Shown here: piece by piece, positions 46,857-64,000 of the stretch | Numbering within the stretch: position 1 is the stretch's first letter | Layout: each line of letters starts with the position of its first letter | Source: Gordius sp. MW1 | Taxonomy: Eukaryota > Nematomorpha > Gordioida > Gordea > Gordiidae | Direction: 5' to 3' | Assembly: GCA_964036665.1 (NCBI GenBank) | Contig: OZ038528.1 | Coordinates: 1,426,001 to 1,490,000, forward strand | DNA: 64,000 nt | Position numbers and translations under genes: made by a program | Notes under the pieces: generated by a model | Seen by the model: the letters and a program-made list of their open reading frames with translations, nothing else | The model's database searches: none | What the model was told of the DNA's origin: nothing

Positions 46857-49800
46857 ATGGCTTTCAGCAATTTTTCTCAAGAGTTTGATTTGCAGGACCT
46901 CAAATCAAATGAAATGAAAGAAGTATATAGTTAATTTGTTTTATTTATTTTTAGCTAACATTTGATAACAATGAAAAATGCCTGGTCTTAAAAAAGAATG
47001 ACAAAGTCTATGCATTGGGACATAGATGTACTCATTATGGTGCACCTTTAGTAAATGGTGTTTTGCATGGTAATACACTAAGATGTCCTTGGCATGGAGC
47101 ATGCTTTAACATACAGAGTGGTGATATTGAAGAATTCCCAGGATTAGATGGTTTACACTGTTTTAAGGTATAACTTACTCATTTATTATATAGAATGTTA
47201 GGTTGAAATGTTATATGGTACAAAATACAGAATTTCTAAAGGAATTGACAAAACTTCAATTAGTAGAGGAACAATTAGTGATAATGTTATTGTAATCATT
47301 GGTGGGGGTCCTTGTTCTCAAGAATGTGCAGAAGCATTAAGAAAAGAAGTGGAAATAAAACATTTTAATTATAATTTTTATATAGGGATATCAGGGGAAG
47401 ATTAAATTGATTTCCCAAGACAAATATGTTCCTTATGATAGAACCAAGTTGAGCAAAGCTATGGATTCCAATATTGACTCAATAAAACTGAGAGACATGG
47501 ATTTTTTTCTAAAAAACAACATAGAAGTGTATTTAGACACTTTGGTGAAAAACATTGATTTTTCTCAGAATATTATCTGTATGAAAAATCAAAAAATAAA
47601 GGTAAAATTAAGGAAAAATTATTATTTGATGTATTATAAAAACAATAGAATAGGATTACAACCTAATCTTAATTTAACCATAGTGCATTTTATAATTAAT
47701 ATAGTCTATATGCTGAACCTAACTGCTTTATCAATTGTTTGGAGGTGCATGTATTAGGGCATGTTTAAATATCCCAATTTAAATCAGATTAAAATATGGA
47801 ATTTATTGCATAACTTACCATTGACTATTGCATTTTTAAATTGTATAGTTAATTTATCTAGAATTAAATACTTTATTTAAACTAAAGAATAGTATAAAAA
47901 GGATAAAAGAAAATTATTTTAAAACATCACAAGTTCATCCACGATTAGTATCGAATTAACAAAAAATTATAAATTATACTTTGCGCTTAAAATACTAATT
48001 TTCTATTAAAGAAAAAGCTTGACAGCTTCTACTTTTCCTTAAATAAGTTGCGGAACCCTAAGGTTTTAGAGCAAGTGGCGACGATCGGGATATAAATTGT
48101 TGAATGGTAGGGGTTTTACATGGCATAGCCAGCATTGGAATTAGAGGGGGGGGGCAATAATGGTTTAGGGAGGGCCAAAATAACCATTTTTTTTTAATTT
48201 TAACTATAATTTGATGTAATTTCGAAGATTTTTTGGATTTATAAAAGGGCAGCCGCCCCTCCCTGCTACCCCCAAGTTACGCCCATGTGAATTTGCAAAC
48301 GATTTTAAAGCATACACTTTACAATGCTAACTAAACCATCGAAATTGAACCCCAAAATTGCTATTACTAACTCTGCAAACTTTATTTAAACTTTTTTTTT
48401 GTTAAATTTGTAACTTTTTACTGTTAAAAAATTGAATTATCGATTAACACTATGATCTAATCAAATCTCGCATTAGTGCGTCTTTAGAATTATACCTGTT
48501 TTTTTGTTGCCCACGCACACATTTTATAGTACGACAAATTAATGCTAGCGGTCGGAACTACACCCAATAGATCGCAGTCCAAAGGCTCCGATTTGAAAAA
48601 TGTGTTTTTGCTGCGAACCTTCCCGGACGCCCAAAACATATTATCGAGCATTACACCAGAATCTCGGGTTGTCATCGTGGGAAATTCGTTTATAGGTTTA
48701 ATTCATAATAACTATTATCGCACATACTACAGGGTAGAGTTGTAAAAACGGCTGGGTTTTGTTTGCCCGCCCTTTGGTTCAACTGAGACTAACGATCGAC
48801 TCAGGTCTGTTTTTTAAATTTCGACTAAGCCTAGAGGTCGACTAAGAAAACCAAACCTTCCAAAGGTGATCAAACAAAACCCAGCCGTTTTACCAAATTT
48901 AATGTTTTTAACAACATTTGTTGAAGGGATGGAGGCTGCCTCGTTTTTGGTTAAGAAAGTAGCATCCCTTACTATCGTATCCCGGTCGGACCTTCCTTTC
49001 GAAAGTAAGATGGGAAAGGAATTGGGACTTTTCGTTAAAAAGATGCATGCGGAACAGGGGGTCAAATTCTACCCCAACGTTACAGTGGCCGAATTTAAGG
49101 GGGCAATTGGAATTTTGTCAGCTGTTGCACTCAGCGACGGACACGAGTAATACTTTTATCATACAATTTGCTGCCAAAATTTATATTAAGTTGAAATTAA
49201 ATTAGGTCTTTTTTTTAATTTTAGAAAATTGGTTTTATTAATAGGGTCATCGGATCGATAAAGAAAGTGGGATGATGGGCGTAGCAAGGGTGGGGGGCAA
49301 GAAGGGGCGGCTGCCCCCCTCTAAATACATACAATTTGGTGAAATTTATAAAAATCATGACTTAAATTTCAAAAAATAATCATTTTGCCTCTTCCTAAAC
49401 TTTTATTGTCCCCATATAATTTCAAGGCTGGCTACGCCCATGCCCATTATTAAGGACTAAAGAAAAAAGTGGCGTTGATTATTGGCCCATGTTTAGAGCT
49501 TTGCAAATTGAAATTTCTTTGCCCCGTCTTGGGCCGAGTCGGGCTTCGGTCGGCCCAAGCAGGGCTCCACCCATATAACCCGAAATTTTGTAACCCATTA
49601 TCTCCCATTTTCTCTATCAATCCGACCCGAAATTTTGTAACCCATTATCTCCCACTTTCTCTATCAATCCGACTAGACTATTTAAATAAACCTATTTTTC
49701 TTATTGTGTGTGCATGCGTGCGTGCGTGAGGTTTGCAAAAGAAAGAGTGATTAATGCTGTATGGACGTAGCCAGCATTGGAATCAGAGGGGGGCAATAAT

Positions 49801-52800
49801 GTTTTAAGGAGGGGCAAAATGAATATTTTTTGAAATTTTAGCCATAATTTAAATGAATTTCAACAAATTTTTGAATTTACAGGGTGGCAGTCGCCCCTCT
49901 TGGCTACGCCCATGTATATACTGACGTTAGTTTCTATGTAATTTGCACTTAGATTGGCTTTGACCTAGACGACCTTAGTGAAAAAAGCCAGGAAGATATA
50001 ACTTAAATCATTGGGGCAACCAATGTCCTTTCATTAGATTATCTAAAATTCGATTGATTTTGATAAGCCTCGGGGTTAGCTAAGAGTTTATGTTTACTCC
50101 TGTTAATATCATTTGAACCAGGTTATGTTATATATTTCGAGCTCGATTTCCTCTCTCTTTATGTTTCTTTATTAGCTTTTAAAACTATCCTTCTTGTTCT
50201 AGTGTTAAACAAATACAGCTTTATTTTGTATGGAATAGATTTTTTACCAAATATTATTTCAAGCTCGATTTCCTCTTTCTTCGGGTTTCTTTATTGGACT
50301 TTAAAACCACGGATCTTGTTCTAGCGTTAAAAATACAGAGCTTTATTTTCTATGGAATAGTTTTTTTTCTACCAAATATTATTTCAAGCTCGATTTCCTC
50401 TTTCTTCAGGTTTCTTTATAAGCTTAAAACCCGAGATTAGTGTTAAAAAAAATACAGAGCTTTATTTTGCCCGGAATAATTTATTTTTCTACCAAATTAT
50501 TTAGCATCCCATGCGACGTGTGTTTGCTGGGGCTCGGTGTTAGGCCCAACAAAGACTTGTACAAAGATTGCCCCGGGGTCAAATCAAATCCTGCAGGTTT
50601 TATCATCACGGACGAATACATGCGAACGGGACTTCCTAACGTTTACGCGGGTGGAGACGTGGTCGCATGTCCCCTCCTATATAAAGATTGTCGCGATCCC
50701 GTAATTTATTAAGCATTTTTTACATAATCATGCTTTTTAAAAAGTGTAAGAGATATATTTGTTTGAAGTTTATAGGCCGAAATTTCGCGAAAAGGCATGT
50801 TGGTTTAAGCAAGTTTGGGCCTTATTTTTTATATTGGAAGAACTTTTAACGGTAAAATTTGCTCGGGGCGACAATATAGCCGCGTTATGGTAAAATTTTG
50901 TAGCAAAATATTTCGGACGGGCCAGATGCGTTTCATGTTAAATTTAGTTTTAAATGGTATCAATCACCGTTTAAATGTATATTATTTATTTTACCATGAA
51001 AACTACGATTTTACCTACTGATAGAGTTGTGATTTCAATTTTGAAATTTAACACTGAATTGGTAGTCCCTTAATAACCTACTACTCTGTCACTTAAATCA
51101 AATATCTTTAGCATTAAAATAAGCTAGGAAATAGATTGCCTCATGTACAAATACAAGTTTTGTTTAAAACGTTTAAAATTAACCGAGCCGTGCATAAGCC
51201 TATTCTGAATCTTTGCCTTTTTCTAATGAGTAATATTAAGTCTTTTCGTTCCTAAATTTCATACTAAACTTCTAGTATTTTAATAGTATAAGGATTTTTG
51301 TACTAATAAAACTATTTGAAAGCAAACTGAAAAATGTGGAGTTCTATAACCAAACCTCTTTTGTCCATTAATTTATTACTTAAGGATAATGTAAGGCTAT
51401 AAATTGTTTCCTTTCACCATTAAAATGAAAATTTTATGCATAAACGCTATTATTGATTGATTTTTAAAGGTGAACATACAGCATTGGCAAATGTCCTTGA
51501 AGCATGGGCAAGTGGCGGCTCTTAATCTATTGGATAAGGTGATTTACATTCTTACAATTACCTCACGATTGGAAACTAAAATCACTTGTAAAATTTTTTA
51601 CATTACCCCTTCCCTTACTCACCGTTATTAGTAATTCTATGTCTTACAAACAATTATTAAAGCGAAATTAAAACGACGAAGAAATTTGAGTTTGATACAT
51701 GACATGTATAGCTAAAACATTAAATTCATATTACACTTTTGTTATCTATTTAATTTATATGCGCTGTGAAAACCAATCCTGTTAATACTTTATAAATTTA
51801 TTTTAGTAACTAAACGTTTTTCACTGCTATCTATCAGATATAAGCATATTATTTTTTATTGCTTATTTTAGCGTAGAGAAGGGAGTGCCATTACTAAATC
51901 CAAAAATTATTGAATATTTACTGAAGTTATGGTCTTAATTTCGAAAAATATATTATTTTGCCCCTTCCCCTTTAATCATTATTGCCCTCCTTCATTGAAA
52001 AGCCTGGCTACCTATATGTTTATAATTTGTTTTTGAAAATAATTTATTTAAATATAGGATAAACTTGGACGAAGGCAAATCTTTATATGATGTAGCGCCA
52101 ACTCTCCTCTTTAATTAATATCATAGGCGTAACTAGTCCTCAAAGGGGGGGGGGAGGGTTATAAAATTCTCAAGGTGAAATTTTATTTTTAACTACTTTT
52201 TTGGATAAAATTGTTTTTTATCTAAAAGTATACAAGTATAGAGTGACAATATCGTAAAAATAATAAAATACTAAGAGTAAAATTTCAACAAATATTTATT
52301 TTATTAAACATACAATATAAAAATTATACAATTGAAAATCTTGGGAGGAGTTTTAACCCGAAAACCACCCCCTCCCTACGCCATGTTTAATACGCTCCTT
52401 TATTGTTTTATTCCAAGTTTTAATAGCAATTCACGACACAACCCTAGCGATGGTCAATTTATTATATAACATAATAATAATAATTATAAATTATATACAT
52501 GTTTTCAAACCTAAAAACATTGTAGAAAGTTGCACTGCATACGGTCCCCTACTTTTGGACGGCCCAGTATGGTAAGAGTTTTCGTTACGTGGGACACGTG
52601 GAAAACTGTGACAATACCATCATACACGGTTCGACGGAGAAAGGAAAATTTGTGATATATTACATGAAGGTTGCACCAATTTTTTACAAACTTAAACTTC
52701 TCCCAAACCCTCAAAATAAGCCTTTTAAAAAACACCAAAATTTAAAAAGATGGTAAATGCATTGATTGCTGTGATTTTGTAATAAATGTTGGATTAGGAC

Positions 52801-53395
52801 ATGTTTGCAGCTTTAATGCACCTTTAGGATTAAAAACTCTTTTTGCTTTATTTTAAAAAATATATCTTTTGGTTAGTTTTTGTGCAGGCCTCATATAACT
52901 CAGATCATATATGCAGTTAAAGTTTGGGTTGACGATGACGTAGTTATTAGATATGAAATGTTCATTGCCAATTTTAGCTTTTTGGTTCTTTACACTATCG
53001 CGAATCACCAATCCGGCTAAAGCCACTAAAACCACCATTTTATGTCAACTTATATTAAACACTATAGCTTACTACCATGAAGGTAAACAAAAGAACAATG
53101 CCAGCATGCTTTTGGTCTTGACATTAGAACCTAATAATATTTAATTTTTTAGTCATTATCCAATTCATATATAGATTTCACCTGGATTCAAATGTTTTAG
53201 GATAAGATAGTAGCTGCCGTGCTGACATTTATGAAAGACCCTGTCGCCTCCATATTTGCAGAGTTGATGCTAAGCAAGAACTGGATCCATGAAAGGCAGT
53301 TGGCTTCCTTAGAACCTCTTTTCGAGACCGATTCTTACGTTCAAACTTTGAATAATCTCTTGAATCAACCACTCAACTTAACAACTCATTTTTGA
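46857..53395 (+). CDS. AIFM3: Apoptosis-inducing factor 3-like protein (Rieske + FAD/NAD oxidoreductase)
   Basis: Ten exons, all in phase: 46857-46922, 46955-47167, 47202-47348, 47386-47601, 48530-48695, 48927-49146, 50505-50700, 51470-51538, 52526-52669, 53201-53395; 543 aa. The N-terminal Rieske 2Fe-2S domain has both cluster motifs, C47-T-H49-YGAPL and C66-PWH69-G. A pyridine-nucleotide-disulphide oxidoreductase module follows: IIGGGPCSQECAEALR (127-), YVPYDRTKLSKAMD, VVIVGNSFIGMEAASFL (265-), and NVYAGGDVV with D394 of the second FAD-binding motif. The C-terminal block VPYFWTAQYGKSFRYVGH is that of AIFM3. Both Rossmann glycine motifs deviate from GxGxxG (S132 and S267 replace glycine). 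No mitochondrial presequence is evident. Exon 2 runs straight from the start exon, and MAFSNFS is the only in-frame start seen. Known family members are linked to apoptosis and redox function; activity here is inference. Confidence 0.95.
47349..47385 (+). other. 37-bp intron of AIFM3
   Basis: Starts GTGGAA and ends TTTTATATAG. Removal joins ALRKE to GYQGKIKLIS, the expected family sequence. Retention shifts the frame and hits a stop within about 20 codons. Confidence 0.85.
48119..48287. mobile_element. hAT-type MITE in AIFM3 intron 4
   Basis: Left CATGGCATAGCCAGC (mutated), right AGTTACGCCCATG, with GGGCAGCCGCCCCTCC inside. Confidence 0.75.
48732..48893. mobile_element. TA-MITE filling AIFM3 intron 5
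   Basis: Left GTTGTAAAAACGGCTGGG and right CAAAACCCAGCCGTTTTAC pair. The copy occupies about 162 of the 231 bp of the intron (48696-48926) and ends about 30 bp before the acceptor. Confidence 0.85.
49274..49442. mobile_element. hAT-type MITE in AIFM3 intron 6
   Basis: Left GATGGGCGTAGCAAGG, right GCTGGCTACGCCCATG. Confidence 0.8.
49578..49671 (+). repeat. Tandem duplication, about 47 bp x2
   Basis: CCCGAAATTTTGTAACCCAT followed by TATCTCCCA, repeated with one or two changes. Confidence 0.85.
49761..49914. mobile_element. hAT-type MITE in AIFM3 intron 6
   Basis: Left ATGGACGTAGCCAGC, right TTGGCTACGCCCATG. Confidence 0.8.
50135..50504 (+). repeat. Three-copy tandem array (about 122-125 bp) ending at the AIFM3 exon 7 acceptor
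   Basis: GCTCGATTTCCTC recurs at 50141, 50263 and 50388. Each unit also carries ACAGAGCTTTATTTT-like and ACCAAATATT blocks. In the last unit the terminal block reads ACCAAATTATTTAG and its AG is the splice acceptor of exon 7. Confidence 0.85.
52122..52385. mobile_element. Diverged longer MITE in AIFM3 intron 8
   Basis: CATAGGCGTAACTAG at left and CCCTACGCCATG at right, about 264 bp, with a different AT-rich interior. Confidence 0.5.
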
Positions 53396-54441
53396 GTGGA
53401 TATTCATACAAAATATTGCAGGGTTCTTTGTCGTATTCCATATAACAAATTTACTTACCATGAAATATTTAACCATTTTTAACGAGACCCTCATTAATAT
53501 AACGATGATAGTTTTTTAACAAGAGTGAAGTTATATATCGTTCATTCCCAACAAAATTTTGTTTATCGACTTTTAGATATCACTTTTCCAACACATACTC
53601 TCCCCTTTTCCATCATTTCTTTGTTCATATATTTTTGATTTTTGTTACTTAAGTATGATGGTTTATTGTTAAATTATTATTATTACATCGATCGAATAGC
53701 GTATTACTCGTTAATTTTTTTAATTACAAAAAGGACGCACAATTCTTTTTTAGCTTGGCGGAAGCACGTCGTAATATATCACATTAGCGAATAGTTGATT
53801 ATTTTGTTATAGATGTGCCATTTTGAAAGCTTATTAGTTAGTAGCTGTTTTCCCATAATGAAACTTCATTTCTCTTCCGAAGCCTTTATTTTGGTGTAGC
53901 TGGTACCTAGGTATATTTGGGCAATTTGATTAATTTTAAAGAACGCACACACACTATAATATGCTACAACATGGACGATACAACAAAACACGCACAAAAT
54001 AGCTTTTATTTGACGTCGCTTACATGCGCTTCCCCAAACACGTTTTACAACATAAATTTTGCCAATTCTACACGACAAAAAGCTTGATTTATACGAAATA
54101 AACGTATGCATTTACTATGGACATATAAAAAATTGGGTTTTTGGTTGTAACGTAGCTCATGCATTGTAATGCTTTGGAAAGTTTTCATATCAATATATAT
54201 ATAAATTAATATACGTGTACGTGTACAAAGATATAGTGCGAGGTGCAAACGAATTTACGATGGTTTGGTATAATTTCGAAAAATCCTTATATAATTTCAA
54301 GATCCTAAAAATCTTATGACGACCCCCAAACCTGGTGCGTCTAAAAACAAAAGATTTCTAAGCAAAACCTGAATGCCCCCGTAGTGAGAACTTTGTATAA
54401 ATATAAATAATAGAGGGAAGAAGAGGGGTAGTGTGGTTGTA
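53396..54441. other. Convergent 3' flanks of AIFM3 and kinesin light chain
   Basis: About 1 kb between two stop codons on opposite strands; presumably the two 3' UTRs. AATAAA hexamers for the minus-strand gene occur at 54005 and 53885. No gene seen. Confidence 0.6.
54005..54010 (-). terminator. Possible polyadenylation signal of kinesin light chain
   Basis: TTTATT on the + strand (AATAAA on the minus strand), about 430 bp past the stop codon. Confidence 0.4.
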
Positions 54442-63413
<8,972 letters not shown>

Positions 63414-64000
63414 CTATAACATTATTATTATTATGATAACTGACTTCCTAAAAACCAAAATTTATTAAGACATCAAATAATTTTTCGAAATATTTTTTAT
63501 AAATCAATATCCAATATATAAAGCGACAACCTAGACAAATTACCGAAAGAAAAATGAATATATTGGGCTCGGGCGAGGTGGAAAAAAGTAAAGCCAACCA
63601 GCGGTCATTAGCTAGTGTATTTGTGAAAGCTAAATAAAAGTCCTTTACAGAAGCATATTAAAACCCGTGGAAGTTTCCACGGTAATTATTGAAAAATTAG
63701 AAGTTGGACAGGACGGACAGATGGACAACTAAAAGCGAGCCCATAAATTGCATAGCAATTAATATTGAGAGTAAGAGAGTTATTCCATCTTCAACACCGC
63801 GCAGTTTTACTAAAGTCTATGCCGTATTACAAGTTTAAACGAGTTTGCCTTGTCTTGTTGTGCATTCCTTTTAATACTATGACGTATGACGCTAATTAGG
63901 TAATCGCTTCTTACTAATTAATTGCTATGCAATTTATGGGCTCCTTTTGGTTGTCCGTTCGTCCGTCCGTCCGTCCGTCCGTCCGTCCGTCCTGTCCAAC
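63414..64000. repeat. KLC intron with a dispersed repeat and (GTCC)n microsatellite
   Basis: GAGCCCATAAATTGCATAGC at 63738 is mirrored by GCTATGCAATTTATGGGCTC at about 63923. The outer sides carry GGACGGACAG and a (GTCC)n run up to about 63992. So this is a pair of inverted copies of the repeat also seen at 16330; the right copy runs to the window edge. Confidence 0.6.

Noticed and set aside
50815..51021. ORF of 68 codons in AIFM3 intron 7
   Set aside because: Not phase-compatible with the flanking exons, which already join directly in the family alignment (CRDP|VNIQHWQM).

Overview
This window is nuclear DNA of an animal. It is AT-rich, its genes are split by GT-AG introns, it is crowded with degraded transposable elements, and it carries recognisable animal genes. 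These are a CCR4-NOT deadenylase subunit (CNOT7/CAF1), TMEM26, the Rieske-containing AIF paralogue AIFM3, and kinesin light chain. No prokaryotic, organellar or viral genes were seen. The repeat style fits an invertebrate, but I cannot name the phylum from sequence alone.

Layout. 1-4.2 kb: 3' part of a C2H2 zinc-finger gene (+). 8.3-28.2 kb: one long gene (+) rebuilt from seven exons, encoding an N-terminal FLYWCH finger, a BED finger and a coiled-coil tail; its 11.3-kb intron is full of transposon debris. 32.9-37.8 kb: CNOT7 (+), six exons, intact. 41.8-44.7 kb: TMEM26 (+), three exons. 46.9-53.4 kb: AIFM3 (+), ten exons, one intron only 37 bp long. 54.4-63.4 kb: kinesin light chain (-), ten exons, N-terminal exon(s) beyond the right edge; it converges on AIFM3.

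The rest is repeats. About 25 short hairpin-like elements carry the ends CATGGGCGTAGCCAG / CTGGCTACGCCCATG. Several have 8-bp target duplications, which marks them as hAT-type MITEs, and they hold the long poly-G and poly-C runs. A second MITE family is flanked by TA (Tc1/mariner-like). There are also two TTAA-associated elements (piggyBac-like), a hAT relic that still encodes the transposase C-terminus, non-LTR retrotransposon fragments, and several tandem arrays. The genes are unrelated housekeeping or regulatory genes and do not form a pathway; no operon-like organisation is evident. The most unusual content is the FLYWCH+BED gene, the AIFM3 protein with altered Rossmann glycines, the 37-bp intron, and the tandem array that runs into an AIFM3 splice acceptor.
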